Shown: piece by piece, positions 36,801 through 51,249 of the stretch
Position numbering within the stretch: position 1 is the stretch's first letter
Layout of the letters: each line of letters begins with the position of its first letter
Assembly: GCF_008831285.2 (NCBI RefSeq)
Contig: NC_045138.2
Location: 24,957,934-25,021,933, forward strand
DNA length: 64,000 nt
Reading direction: 5' to 3'
Source of the DNA: Nymphaea colorata
Lineage: Eukaryota > Streptophyta > Magnoliopsida > Nymphaeales > Nymphaeaceae
Program-made: the position numbers and the translations under genes
Notes under the pieces: model-generated
Seen by the model: only the letters and a program-made list of their open reading frames with translations
Told to the model about the DNA's origin: nothing
Database searches by the model: none

Positions 36801-37227
36801 CACTTTCTGTTCTGATCTTGAGTGCAGTAAGTTCAGGGCTCAATACCTCAAAAGGATAAGCCTATGGTTGAAGACGACAAGTCTAATTTGTTCAGACACA
36901 TGATACATTGTAGTGTTTATGGATACGGAATATGAAATTTGCTGTTCTTGGCCACAATATCAGTTTACAACAAAACCACTGTAAACAGAAGGGAAGATGT
37001 CAAAAGGTATTTCTGTTATCCAGCTTGAAGGCCAGAAATCCAGCAATTGTATACAGCGGCTCACAGGATGAACACTCTGAACCTTCAACTGCCAGCCAAA
37101 AGAAGCAGCAAGGAAACAAATTTTGAGTAGTTATGCAAGGCATTGAAACTAATCAAATTTAATCTGTTCTGCAACTGCACTTCAAAAAAACTGGATGAAA
37201 GCAGATCTTACCATCCTGAAAATCAAA
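33822..37227. other. Intergenic region between eIF1 and the prolyl hydroxylase
   Basis: No gene is recognised. The eIF1 upstream promoter lies at the left end. The remainder is AT-rich with short (AT)n runs (about 34880-34892) and chance frames such as 36132-36359. The right end would hold the prolyl hydroxylase 3' UTR. Confidence 0.6.
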
Positions 37228-40168
37228 TCAACCAGTGAAAGGACCCACGCGCATCCATTTTGTTGCCGACCATTTATCTCCCTTAATGACTGGGCAACCA
37301 CCTGCTTACAGCACAGAGGTGAATGGCATTATCTGCTGGAGATTTCTTCTTCATTAAACATAAGGACTAAGCTTAAAACTTAATTTCTCGAAAAGGCGTA
37401 TGATTTCCTAAGTTCTTAATGGCTAAAGATGAAACAATTCTGTACAATCTCTCGAGTTATTTAGCTACGAGACTCAGGGAACATGGTGACAGTTGGGTGA
37501 GTTCAGAACAAGTGCTGACCATGCAAACTCAGTGCATCAAGTGAGGCATCTGGGTGCATGCTCCAAAAGAGCAGAGCATCTCCCATCCGTGGTCGAAGAG
37601 CCATCCCGGTTTTTGCACATTTAGACCTGTTATTCCAACGCGCAGAAGCGGTGCTGATGTTCACTGCGGCTCGAGGAAAGACAGTCTCCCCACCTTCCTT
37701 AACATCTGAACTGCAACATATGAACTCAAACATTCATGCATTTGATGGAAAAGTAGACGTGAGGTATAATAGATTTCAGAATTGATGTCCATCTGTCAGA
37801 GAAAGCAAGTAACATTCTCTGTTCTTTCTGGGCTCATGTTTGTATACGACTGACTGCTTTTTTCATAATACAGAATAAAGATGCCCCATATAAAAAATGT
37901 TCTGCCCAGTAAATCATAGAATAGTCTTCGATGTTCACATTAAAAGAAGCAACTCTTGCAAAGAGAGAAAGAGACATACAGATACATAAGCATCGTTGCT
38001 AAACGTTGGCCCCCCTGCATGGTGTTGATGCTGTCGTGAAAAAAATCAAAGTGAGGATCGTATTTTTCCCCAACAATATAACGAAGAACTTGTAGGCCCT
38101 CGCCATTTTCTGCAATGAAAGGCCGTAGTATCATCTTCCCGCAAGTCATAATCACCCTTACAGGTACGGCATGGTTATATTTTATTCATTTGGCACGGAA
38201 TAAATCGAAGCAAAACTGGGTGTATTACCAGTAAAGCTCAAGAAAGTCCAGGACTAGATTTTTCCTTGGATTGCCAGAAAATTTACATATATTTAAACGC
38301 GAAGATATATGTGTTTGTCTCAAAACACGTATCCGGGTATTATATTATAGGGCGAAGAAAAAAACCGATATAATATGGCAAAGTTATATGTGTCGGGAAT
38401 AAAACGAAAAAAAACGGCAAATTTTTTTAAAATAAATAAATAATCTTAATAATTATATAAAAAATAAAGTAAATGAGAAATTAAAAAAAAACATTGAAAA
38501 ATGACTAGATAAGCAACAAATTAAAACTAGATAATGAAAACTAATAGTTCAGAACTCCCCTTCGCTCATCTGGAGCCTTCTGAACCAGACCATATTAGAG
38601 CAGGACACAGAAATACTGCCCTACACATTGTGAACAGGATGCCAGAAGAATTCCTCGTGATTCCAATTAACAGTATGAAAAATGAGCCTCCAACACTCTA
38701 ACAACCAATTGGTTAAGCCAACTGGATTGAAATCTGTTCCCACTAAGACGACACCCAAGGATATCCCCATCCCATGTGCAAGAGGATATCACACAAGAAG
38801 AAGCCAGCAACATAATAATCACAACAAAATCTCAAGAAGAAAACACTGAAAATTTATCTTCATGTTGCAAATGACAGAAAATATGGGAACTTGCTTATTG
38901 CTTACACGCTGTGCCATTCTTTATCTTTACTCGTGCCTTAAAAAAAACGTGAAAGACACGTATAAAACGCGTTTTATTCCCGTTTTATTCGCTGAAGGAG
39001 TTTTTGGCGAATAATAGGTATTTTTTTTAAAAAACGGCTTTTTTTTGTGACAATTAAGCTACATACCAACAGGTACGAATGAGACATCTGCAATTCTTTT
39101 CTCAATTCTGCTGATAATATCATCTTGTCCTCTTTTTAGAAATGCGCCAGAGCTCGTGCGAACTCTGCATCTCGGAAACAACAATGAAAATGACCACATA
39201 AGAGACCATCACACTATTGGCACTTCAAAATCTGATTATTCGGGGAGATGTAAACCAGCGGTAGAAGGAATGGAAAGAAGAAAAGATGAAGAAACGACCT
39301 ACTGGGTATGCTTTTACCAGTCCGGCTGTCCACAACAGAAGACCGTCGCAAATTAGGCTTGGCAAGATTTATCAAATGTTCACATTCATCTCTTGACTGC
39401 ATTCAAATAATATTTGCCAATGAGTACCCACTTTCAAGCCTTGAAAATTCTCTTCTTTTTCCTACTCTGATGTTCAAAAGTGTGGACGACCAACCAAATT
39501 TCAGATTTACTATCAGAAATCGACAGATTTGCACAAAATAATGCAGCAAATTTTGGTATGCAATCAAAAGCAGAGGAGAAGATGCATGTAGGAATTTAAA
39601 ATACTCTTTCAGCAAACAACTGTTGGTGAGCACGGCAGACAGTAAAATTCCTTGAATAACTTTGAGCTCCTTTGAAGGAGAAAGCATCTAGTTTACTGAA
39701 GTACCAAAAAATTATTGTAAAGAAATGCTCTGGGTTGCCAAGAGAGTATCTCCATCCATTTTTTCTGCCCATCAACTCCCTCACTCCAACTGCTGAGTTT
39801 AGAAATAGAAAGACCAAATCACAGAACGTAAGAAGAACGAATAAGTTGACTAGCTAATCATCGGATGGTGTGTACAAGCAGAAGAGAAATATCCACTTAT
39901 AATAGGAAAAGGGATCGATGTACCTTCGGTGATTCTCTGCCATATCGATGTTCTTGTTCATGGACATTGTGCCATTTCCTTCATAGATTGAAATTAGTTC
40001 ATCTTCACCGTTTGAGCCTTCATCCTCATGTTCACTGATGGGCAACGGGATAATGCCCACTGCAACAAGAAAAAGGAATATCAGAGAAAGCATGAAAAGC
40101 ATGCAAATGATCAGGGAGCTGGTTGATCTGCCCCCTGCTTTTCGGGAACGCCTTCCAGCCTTCACCAT
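37228..40168 (-). CDS. Prolyl 4-hydroxylase, type II membrane form
   Basis: This 2-oxoglutarate/Fe(II) dioxygenase hydroxylates prolines of extensins and other hydroxyproline-rich glycoproteins in the ER/Golgi. Exons are 40168-39924, 39792-39705, 39396-39299, 39164-39067, 38109-37980, 37710-37520 and 37301-37228, giving 924 nt or 307 residues. A basic N-terminus (MVKAGRRSRKAGGR) precedes one membrane segment at about 18-40, the usual type II anchor. An acidic stalk follows, then the catalytic domain: WMEILSWQPRAFLYNNFL, ECEHLINLAKP, VVDSRTGKS, VRTSSGAFLKRGQD. The iron ligands are His196 and Asp198 (PHFDFF) and His283 (SLHGG), and Lys293 (GDKW) is placed to bind 2-oxoglutarate. It ends ATKWMRVGPFTG. 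It has no C-terminal ShK domain. A (GA)n tract directly precedes the ATG. The exon 2 acceptor is a CAGCAG tandem site. Confidence 0.95.
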
Positions 40169-41882
40169 TCTCTCTCTCTCTCTCTCTTAGACCAGAGCAT
40201 ATGCTGCATATAGACTGGTAGAAACGGACTCTTGTAACCGACTGCTTCAATTACATTAACTTTTTCTCCTTTTAATCACCATCATTTCAATGGGGGTTAT
40301 CCGGCATGCATTTACTTTGTTCAATCTTCGAGTTAAATTCTGTCAGGACTCGCCTTCTTAAAATTGCTTAATTGCATGTTTATTACAATGGTCCGGTTCT
40401 GTAACTTAAAGGGACTTTATGTGTAACTGGAGATATCTTGAAAGAACTTCAGTACGCCGGTTTATTTTTAAGATGATATTGCACAGATTAATTTCTGAGT
40501 AACTTTTGTTTATCATTTATTGTTTTTCCTTTAATGACAGTGGGTTTCATCTGTTAAATGAGATAAATTCTTTATTATCATCATCTAATTTTTCCCAACA
40601 TATGCAACATTAACAATTACTATTCAACTATTTTCTCTCTCTCATTTCTTTTTTCCTCTGCACAATGATCGGAATTCGTTTCTTAAATCTGAATATCGAT
40701 CTGATTTCTCAATCGGATGTTAAATCTTTTTCTGTGTACGATTATTTTGGGACAGTTCTTGTGGTTAAATTGGATTTATTGGCATCCCAATCCAAATCGA
40801 ATTTATTAACATTCCCAAATGTGTTGGGTTGTCAATGGATCAGACCTCTTCAAAGCCTGGATCTAGCCGATTTTGATAAGAGAACACAATCGAGTCCTAG
40901 TAAAAGAAAATTGCATACCGTATTTCATGGTTCACCAAGTGAAAATTTTCTGTTTCTGAAAATTGTTTCTTACCTTAATTGAAACGCAGGCAGGATATGA
41001 TATGAAATTTGGCGAATCATACTAGCTCGATTTGTCAATTAGACTGATAAACTTGAGAATAGAAATTTCTCTCTCATTGGAACCGTGAGGCTAAGCAGAC
41101 TTCTGGCCCCCCTGCCAAGGGAAGCATCTGCGCATGAAACTATCAACTTAAAGTCCTTCAAGTCCAACCCGTAAACATATAAAGGGAGCTCTTGTGGGAA
41201 AATCGCCATCTGAATAACTGACTAAGATGCTCAACCAAATACTGAACTCATAGTTGAAATCCAAAGACGTCATTTCCCTACGTAAATAGCCCATAAAAAT
41301 AAAACAAAACATATAGACGCCATTTTGCCCCGACACCATGTAAATGTTCGCTATAGATTTAAAGCGGGCAGAAAATCCAAAAGACTGCTGTTTAATTTCA
41401 TAAACTCAACAGGCCAAAGGAGTAGGGGTCGACTTGTGGAAACAAGAGCAGAAAGCTGCCTCGAATTGACTTGCCATGTGATATTGCAAGCTCTTCCCCT
41501 TCAAAATGAACACGAGGCAAGGATGTTTCTGCAAGAGCTACGTCCATATTGCGTACCAACAAATTTGTTCGGGAAGAAACCATAACTTATTTCACAAAAT
41601 TTGCAATATGCAGCATTATTCACATCCGCCGTAAAAGATCGCAGGGTTTCAAGAACTGAAAAACAAAAGCTAATTTACAGTGCGTAGGCAATGTGCGCAC
41701 TTGCATACTTCAATCCCTCTTCTTGTAAAGGACTGGGCCCGAAATTCTTATTCAGTTTGCTCCTTAAGAGAAGGAACCTCATTTGCCAACACCGCCCAGC
41801 CAAAATTCAAGTTCAAATGCAAGAAATAGCTTTCTCGCATGTAAAAATTCAGAAGCCGACAGATCAATATAAGTTGGCCCTC
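40169..41882. other. Gap between prolyl hydroxylase start and aconitase stop
   Basis: The left end starts with a (CT)n run (40170-40188 on the plus strand) that forms the prolyl hydroxylase leader. The rest contains AT-rich sequence and the probable aconitase 3' UTR (about 41600-41882). A 105-codon plus-strand frame at 40665 derives from degenerate AATC/GATC-rich repeats and shows no family match. Confidence 0.6.
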
Positions 41883-44800
41883 TCATTGTTGTGAGTCAAT
41901 CAGATTGCGGATGACGAATGGAAGAATGCCTCCGTGGTTGAAATAGGCCAACTCCACCTACAATGAAGCAGCTAAAATGTCAATTAACGGCACATTGTAT
42001 AATTCTATTTCACACATACAAAATTCTACAAAAAATAAGTCAACTATGAGGATAAGATGTTTCATAGCACAGTTCTGTGAATTTTGCAAGATAGAAAAGG
42101 TGGCCAGCCAAGGTTGCCTCAGGTAGCCACGAACTCCCAGCCCCAGGGCAGTTACAATACTTAAACTGAGTACTTAGAAGTTAGAACTATGTCTCCCCTT
42201 ATCAAGACACAGAAAATTGGTGGGTCCCACAGTACTGATGGATGCCCGTCCAGTGTTTTGATTGGCAGGCGAGGTGTTCTAAGTACTCAAACCGAAAACT
42301 GTAACTGTCCTCAGAATTGAACAGATCCAGCTGAAGAAAATATGGTAGAACAACCTTTCAGCATACCATGTAATCTATTTAGGCAAGGCAAGAACGAGGA
42401 ACAGTTTTTTGTGACAAATATACCAACTTGAGCAGATGAGATAGGTTACCTCTGTGTCAAAGCGGACTGTGCAGGTGAAAGACTTGCCGTTGTCAGTAAC
42501 CACAGTAATGTCCTGACCAGGCCTTATCTCACTGATTTTTTCTGGAAGATTGATCGTGTAACGTTCATGGCCTGTCAAACCCAGGGTATCTGCATCCTCA
42601 CCAGGCTTGAAGCAAAGTGGAACGATACCCATTCCAACCAAGTTGCTGCGGTGAATTCGTTCAAAGCTCTTGGCGATAACAGCCTTCACACCCTGATTTT
42701 GGAAAAATAAAAAAAATAACTGGTTTATTGCAAGTCTGCAAAAAAAAGTGAGAATTCTTTTCATATACAGGAAAATAACAAACGAACCAGCAACATAGGT
42801 CCCTTGGCAGCCCAATCCCGAGAACTCCCACTGCCATATTCAGCTCCAGCCAGGACAATGGTGTCATGCCCATCAGCCTTGTATCTCTGGAAAGAATTTA
42901 TAAATTTCACGAGGTCATAGCAGCTTTTGATTACTATGCATAGAAAATTGATAGAGAAGATCATCTGACAAGCTTATTAGTGAAGGAGAAGAAAAAAAAC
43001 ATGAATCTTAGGAGAATGCTAAAGCTATTAGCTATTTCGCAAGCTTGTTTTAATGCACACTTTGGTTCTAAAAAATTATTATCTTTATAATAATTTACTA
43101 AAAATAAGTAATCTCCCCTTATGCTTATTTCTTGAATAAGAAAGATAAAATTTACCCTCTCCAACAGGTATTTGAAATCCGTTAAGAAGAAAGAGGTGAT
43201 TAAACTTGACCTGCTCTCCAAAAATTAGATGATCAACGCTTTGCAAAAATTAGATGATCAGCTTAGTGGACTTCTGTATCTCATAAGAACAAAACCGCAG
43301 GTGGCATACATTTTTATTTTTTAGTAACATAAATCTCATGCATACAACCAGGAAACTGAGACACCAAAAATGATTATATGAAATATGCAATTATTCTAGT
43401 CAATATTCAACAGAGAGATGCTAAGGAAAAATAAGATCAGAAACGGACTAAAACCACAAATGAGTGTAAATCTTGAAACAAGAAGTTGACAAGGAAATAG
43501 AACAAGCTAATGCAAAAGCCTCACCGTGGCAGCATCAAACACATAAAGTTTCTCCCCTGTAGGAATATGGATTGTCTTGGGCCCAACTTCTCCTTTCAAA
43601 AGCTTGTTCACAAGACGGATATTAGCAAAGGTTCCCCTTGCCATCACCTCATCATTTCCTCGACGACTACCATATGAGTTGAAATCTTTTCTGTCAACTC
43701 CACGTTCAAGGAGATACTTTGCAGCAGGACTGTCCTTATGGATGCTACCTGCTGGTGAAATGTGATCAGTAGTTATGCTGTCACCAAAGTTCAATAAGCA
43801 GTAGGCATCCTTCACACTATGAGGTCCAGGAGGTGCCATGGTCATGTTCTTGAAGTATGGTGGCTCATGAATGTATGTTGAACTTGGATCCCACGAGTAG
43901 AGTTTACTTGTTGGAACAGAGAGCTCATTCCACATTGGGTTACCCTTTGTGATTGATTCATATGTACTCTTGAACATGTCTGGTAGCACACAAGATTGCA
44001 CAACCTGAAAAAGAATCAGCGTGTCAAACAAAATAATGAAACAAACAATCGCAGATTCCCATGAGTGGTTCACTCCCTACCTCTGCAACTTCTTCAGTTG
44101 AAGGCCAGATATCCTTAAAGAAGACACTCTTTCCATCCTTCCCTGTACCAATTGGTTCTTTTTCAAAATCAATGTCAACCTGCAAAGGACTTTAACGGTC
44201 AAGGAAGAAGATTCTAAAAATAGCAACCAAGAAAAAGCACAAAAGGTCCAAGGGGAATATCCATGCAACTTCAAGCTTATAAAGATCGTAGTGGTTAAGA
44301 CATGCTCTCAGACTTATTTATTTCAACTAGATGACTTATTCATTCCCAAGGACTGAACTACAAGTTCAACCATTACTAACGCCCCCAGCTTGAAGTATTA
44401 TTAAAAGGGTGACTGCGTTTTCCATTCTTTCTTGTTTTTCAAGTAAAAAAAGAACCTATTGAAGAAATAAAAGAAAGGGCTAGGTGACACGCTGCCAGCC
44501 TGCAATACCACACATCAACAAAGAATAAAAGAGGTGAAATATTTGGTTCCCAGCTGAGCACAATCAATATCTAAAAAAGATATTCAGGATGACGTACAAC
44601 TTAGTCCCTAGAAAAAGCCTGTTATTTCATTAGTATGAAGGAAGCAAAAATAAAAATTTCAATTTTCACACAACATAGCATACGGAGAGCACACATTTAG
44701 TGTTTATTAATTTATATTAACATGTGCCTGTATCTCAATTATGCAGCATTGCCTACAAATTTCCACATAAACTTTAGAGTTTAACTATAGGCAGTAAAAT

Positions 44801-47800
44801 GCTTAATTATAACCAAACAAAAACAGAAGCAGAATATAAAATAAGGGAACTAGCTTGCTTACTGTGCCAGCCAGGGCATATGCAACAACAAGTGGAGGGG
44901 AAGCAAGGTAATTTGCACGAGTCAAAGGATGAACACGTCCCTCAAAATTCCTGTTTCCAGAAAGTACAGCAGCAGCAACAATGTCTGACAAAAGGAAATG
45001 GAAATCATCATATAAGCAAAATGTATGGAACAACTTGTCAAACAAGTAACCAATTATGTAACTCTCAGGAGGTAAAAGCAATTATTACCATTATCTGAAA
45101 TAGCTGCTGCTACCGATTCATCCAGATCCCCAGAATTACCAATACACGTTGTGCAACCGTACCCAACAATATGGAACCCCTGCTGGTTCAGGTACTTTTG
45201 CAGGCCACTAGATAGATTAATTTCAGGGACAAATAAATATTAGTAAAAGGTTTGTCGGTTAATTTTGCTTCAACTAGTAAGTATGGCTTCTCTTTGCAGT
45301 TTGCAAGATTACCTCTTTTCCAAATATTTGGTTACAACCCCAGAACCTGGCGCAAGACTTGTCTTGACCCATGGCTTAACCTATTCATAAGAAAGAAGAT
45401 ACAAAATCCGGTTATAGAAAATTAAGGAATGGAAACAAAAAATAATAAAAAAAATCATATAGTTTGGCTAGAGTAGACTGCTAGTTCAGAAAGGAGACCA
45501 CACACCACTACCACTCAAACGAATAAAAAACACAAAAGATGGACATAACAACTAACCTCGAGACCTAATTCACAAGCTTTCTTCGCAACAAGTGCAGCAC
45601 CTAACATAACACTTGGGTTAGAGGTGTTTGTGCAGCTAGTGATAGCTGCTATTACAACGCTTCCATGCTTGAGCTCTGCAGGCTGCCCATGAAATTGGAA
45701 CTTTGCAACTTTGCCTTGTGCTTCCTTTGCAATATCAAATCCCTGTTGAATTAAACATGAGAAAATTCAGAACCTTAAGCTAACCACCATCATTATGCAT
45801 ATCAAAATATGCTACTCATCCTCGTCTTAATTAAAAATGAACCCAACAGTCTCAGTGCACATGGACCTCACACTATAAAACAAAAATTAAACCGAGGTTG
45901 CAACTCAAGCTGACCTATCCAAGGAAACAGAATAAGCTGAGAATGCTGGTTTTTTTTTTCAAATGAAAAAAAAAAAGACTATGAGAAACCAAAGATTAAC
46001 ATGCCAATTCAAACTCCAGTTAGGTACTCCTAAGTGGAGGTATACTACTCATGCAAGCTAAAGGTCTACACAAGGTGAACAATGAATAATATAAAAGTCA
46101 AGTAGAGCATAAACCCAAAAATAAATAGGAAGGACAAAGCTGTCAACATCAAGTTTCAAGTAAGTTACATAAACCAACAAAGGCAGAGTAGCAAATTGAC
46201 ATGCTTTAAAGCCACTAAACATTTCCCACTACATTCAATCGAACAACTGCATTTGTCCCAGCCCCAAATATAGACAAAAAAATAATAATAATAATCCAAC
46301 TCACGACTTCAGGTCCTACTAAAATTCCATCTGTTAAAATGTGGAATTGAAGCAGCAGCTATCAAGAAATTGGTTAGCAGAACTACCACAACAAATTGCC
46401 ACAAGTGCGGCCCCAATTGTTTGGAGCACATTTTGCAACCTAAAGCTTGTCAAAAAGCTGTCAGCTGAAGATATTCAAAAAACACTCAAGCCTAATGCAA
46501 GCACGCAAGTTGATCATCTCATATAAGGCAATATAGGTAAATGGGGTAGCATCTCACCTTAAAGCCAACCTTGTTATCCAAACAAGAATGCCAATCTGCT
46601 TTCATTTCCTTCAGTGGCACACGGTCATGAGGTCTGCGAAAGAATCACATTTTAGTCAAAAACCAAAGGAAGAAAAAAAGAAAGAAAAATGTACACTGAT
46701 TATAGGAACACAACATTACCGCTTTGGGCCGGAAATACATGGTTGAACATCTGCAAGGTCTAATTCCAGGTAAGAAGAGTATACTCTTTCTTGCTGAGGC
46801 TGTATTTCAGAAAATGAACTTAGCTGTTCATGCACCAAAACAAAGACTCTTTACTTAAAGAAATATGCTGTGAACCTAAATTTTAAACTTACCTCACTGT
46901 AGTCTACGAACATTTTGTTTGCTCGTAAGTAGGCCTCTATCATTGAAACCTGTGGTAAAATCAAATAAAAAGCAATATGGAATGAAAAAAGCCCATTTAT
47001 TTGTGAATGGCATTCTTAAGGAGCAAGAGGAAAGAAATGGACTACTAACAGTTTCATCACTCCTTCCTGTCAATTTGAGGTATTGCAAAGTGACATGGTC
47101 TACAGGGAAGAAGCCCATGGTTGCACCATATTCAGGTGACATATTAGCTATAGTGGCACGATCAGCTAATGACAGTCCCCCCATGCCCTCACCTGAACAA
47201 ATAAAAGATGACTAAAGATATAAAACCATGGCATCACAAAACTAATTAATTATAATTTTAAGTTTGTCATCAAACTGAAATTACCATAGAACTCTACAAA
47301 CTTCCCAACAACACCATGCTTCCGCAACATTTGTGTGACAGTTAAAACCAAATCAGTAGCTGTTACACCATTGTGCAATTTCCCAGACAATTTGAACCCA
47401 ACCACACCAGGCAAAACCATACTCATTGGCTGCAAAACAAAAAAAAAAGGAAAAGAAGAAAAGAAACAAATTAATCAAATCAAAGTATTTAAACAAGATT
47501 CTAAGAACAAGAACCTGTGCAATATTGTTCTGTGCAAGTTATATGAACAATTCATCTAGTAAAATTAAAGTTACATAAGCAAAGGATCTCAAAAAGATCG
47601 CAATATGCTAAAAGACTAAAAGAGGATATAAAACATTAAACGGAACTTAAAGTGAAAAGAACATCCCAGACAATCACTAGACAAAACAAATTTGGAGTTT
47701 CCAACATATTATGATTGCAGCCTGGAAGAGTGAAGCATTTTATAGGAGAATAAAACATTGCACACCCACATCAAGAGCGGACAGAACTTTAACGGAAAAA

Positions 47801-50800
47801 GAAAAGAAAAGGAGCCAACAAGAACAAATATTGAGATCATCTTTTCCGATCACAAAAAGACTGCACAAGTCTATTGTTCCAGAAATCCCATTGAAAGAGA
47901 GATGACCTAGTATTTGCCCCTTCTTTCTTTCCTCAAAAATAGTGACAGTTCAGTAGCTCATCTTATTAGTTTGCTTCATCCACATATCAACAGCCTCAAC
48001 TTAGGGATCCAGGTGTATGGCACTTGGGCCTTTCAAGTAGATTGTGCATTTATGAATCCTACTAGATAGAAGTTGACATCCAGTTGTACATGAGCACAAA
48101 GTCTGATATTTTAGCCAAAATAAGCATAATGTACAAGAGCTTGGGACTAGCTAAAGTGGCAAGGTTGACAGGGCCATGGAATAGGTTCAAGAGAGTGGAA
48201 CTGTTTCACTTTAAAGTAGTCAAGAGATCATTCTAAGCCTATTCTAGTGTGCAACATGGCAGCAGAATACATAGCGGTGCAGGAATTAACCAGCAGTACA
48301 GATAAATACAATAAGTAAACAAAAGTTCTTTTGCTTCGTGATGGATTGGACTCATGGAAGAAACAAAATATGATGTCATGTCAAAATAATAATAATTAAT
48401 AAGTATTTGATGAAAACGAACTTGATTTGTTCCATAAAACAAAAGAAATGAAGGTAAACAAATTTCAACAAGACAAATCAGTTGTAACAAAAGAAGAAGG
48501 GAAAAGAATATTAAGTAAAACCAACACACTGGCAAACATGGCCATAAAGATAAGATCATCGTATTTCTCCATCTCCTTGTTTCTAACTAATCAAAAGAAA
48601 TATTAGCAATAAAAATCAATTTTAACTCGAGTGAAGTGTTTTTGATAGATCTCAAACATGAACATGTCTTAGCATCACCACACGTATCAATAATTCAATG
48701 CAAACAAAGCTTATTAATAGATACACACATCCACACGCACATCCACAAAAACAATTTGACTGTAATGACGTTTTTGTCAGATTATATCTAGTTGCTACAA
48801 GCTCAATAGCCTATACATGTAGACAGGCTTGTGTCAATGCAACAAACATGTACACACCCAAAATACATATATATAATTGAATATATATGGGAATTCTTAT
48901 TAAAATTTAAAAGATATTTTAAAAGTTAAACAAGACATAAACATGCTAACATGTTTATGAATACCAATTTAGCATAAAACATGCCTCAATTCAAGTTGTT
49001 TTATAAAAATTATTGAATTATTTTATTACCAAAATTTTAATATTATAAGACCTGTTAATTTTTTATGACAGAAAATCACACTTAAACCAAGGGGAAAAAA
49101 AGACTCGATATATGCTTTTCTACTAAATCATTTTTAAGATCACATCCATATGGTTAAATTGCATGAAAGTATTTCGACAATTTACTTCAAGGAATCTAGC
49201 TTTGTACCTGACCATAAGTGGTCTGGATATAACCAATGTTCCTATGTATAAGTATACTATATAAAACAGAGAAAGAGAGAGAGAGAGAGAGAGATTTGAA
49301 ATATATTCAATTTCTTACCTGTCCAAGCATGGCAGCCTCTGCTTCGATTCCACCAACTCCCCAGCCAGCAACACCCAGTCCATCAATCATAGTTGTGTGG
49401 GAATCAGTACCGACAACACTATCAGGGTAAAGAATACCGTTGTTATTGAATACAACTCTTCCCAAGTATTCCAAGTTGACCTAAAAGTTCACAACCATAA
49501 AATTGGTTAGGCAAGCAATGGTGAATCAGCAAAACAGAATTGTGCATTCCAAAAGAGAAAGCTACGTGAACTATTTTACCTGGTGAACAATACCAGAACC
49601 AGGAGGAACAACAAGCATGTTACGGAAAGCATTTGATCCCCATTTAAGAAAACCAAACCTTTCTTTGTTTCTCTGGAACTCAAGTTCCATATTTGCCTTC
49701 ACGGCATTTTCTGATCTGGCCAAGTCAACCTGGACAGAGTGATCAATGACAAGGTCCACTGGCACCTGCATCCATGACATAAATCATAATCAAACTTAAT
49801 CATCAAGATCACTGCAATTTTCCTTTATTATATGAACGTGTGAGTACGAAAGAACCAGAAACAGAATGGTACTTGATGGTTTCATAAAGTGCCGAACTGA
49901 TACTTCTTAGCAGATACTATGAAGCAGAAGGAAGTAAAATAACTTTGGCAAGTCACATCAGAGTCAAAGCCATACCAAAGGATTGATCTTGTCGGAGTCA
50001 CTTCCAAGCTTGTTCATGGCGTCTCGCATACAAGCAAGGTCAACCACAGCTGGTACACCAGTGAAATCCTGAAAGGAAGAAAAGAGTAACAGTCAATCTC
50101 TCTGCTGAAGGAAGAAGGATAAACGAAAATGCCACCCACATGAAGTTATTCTTAGCGACTCCTACCTGCAACAGGACACGAGCAGGCTTAAATGGGATCT
50201 CGACCTGCTTCGGCGAAGTATTCTCCCAATCAATGATCTTCTCGACATCGGCTTTTTTCACCTGAAATTCATCACAATTACGGATTGCAGACTCAAGGAG
50301 AATCCTGATCGAGTATGGGAGCCTATCTGCAAACACAAACAACCAAAAAAAGGATTATACAATAAGAACACAGTGATCCCTTCATAAGTTTATGATAGTG
50401 GATAACGGCATTAAGAATGAAATGGGTGTGTCGTTATATTATCGATTCATCAAGCTGATTGCAGCAAACAGTAAAATTCAGTCCAAGAAACGAAGGCCAT
50501 TCGAAATAGAATTAAAGCGACATCGTGGACCAAATTCAACACCATGCAACCCGAAAAAGCAACACACGGCACCAACTAATTGGGCTATTTTAATTGTGAG
50601 ATACTAACAGGATTCATCAATTTTAACACTCAAAATTTAGCAAGATTATTTCATAAAACCCACTAAAAAAGAAGAAACGCACCAATCCTGGGATCATTGA
50701 GAGCTGGCAAACTGTAGAATTTCCCGAATTCACCGCCTCCGGGCTTCGGCAGACTGGTCAGAATTCCCTTGAACGCATTCTCGGAAGCTAAAGAATTCGA

Positions 50801-51249
50801 ACACATCAAAAGAAACGAGAAACAAAAATGGTCAATTTCACCTTTCTAAATTTCTCCAAAACCCAGAAAGAAATTTCCTCCAAGAAAACCGGAGGGAAAA
50901 TTCAACAAGAAAAAGCACGAGAATCTCCCTCCCTACCCATGGTGGCCATCTTTCTCTCGAACCGCTCGATCACGGCCGTCGAGCTCCTGATCTGCGCGCG
51001 AAGACTCACCGGCGACCTCCAATCGAGACCGTACCGAGAAAACCCCCGTATCCAGCCCCCACTAATCGGCGACGCCGCTCTGATCGAGTTAAATAGCCCG
51101 CTCCGCGAGGCGGAATAGCTAAGCAACCGCGATGACGACGAAGACAATGAAGACGTCGACGACGTGGGAGAGATAAGAGCTCTAGTGAAGCCGCCGAGGG
51201 ACGGCACCCTAGACGCTCGAATGAGTCCAGCAGAGCCGGTTACGTACAT
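41883..51249 (-). CDS. Aconitate hydratase, mitochondrial-type
   Basis: The enzyme interconverts citrate and isocitrate with a [4Fe-4S] cluster. Twenty exons: 51249-50937, 50787-50683, 50326-50166, 50068-49976, 49765-49580, 49480-49319, 47429-47285, 47192-47050, 46949-46893, 46799-46720, 46633-46558, 45742-45557, 45380-45313, 45207-45089, 44984-44863, 44179-44081, 44004-43525, 42886-42788, 42692-42450 and 41957-41883; 3012 nt, 1003 residues. The first ~100 residues are rich in Ser and Arg with few acids, a mitochondrial presequence, before [12 protein letters not shown]. The cluster cysteines are Cys544 ([10 protein letters not shown]) and Cys610 and Cys613 ([12 protein letters not shown]). 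Other signatures are [29 protein letters not shown] and [17 protein letters not shown]. The start was set at MYVTG because it aligns with the plant family; an upstream in-frame Met (51294) is possible. Plant aconitases of this type are also found in the cytosol. Intron 6 is 1.9 kb. Confidence 0.97.

Noticed and set aside
40665-40982. 105-codon plus-strand frame
   Set aside because: It falls in degenerate AATC/GATC-rich sequence like that near 6560-6740 and 19480-19560, and has no family match.
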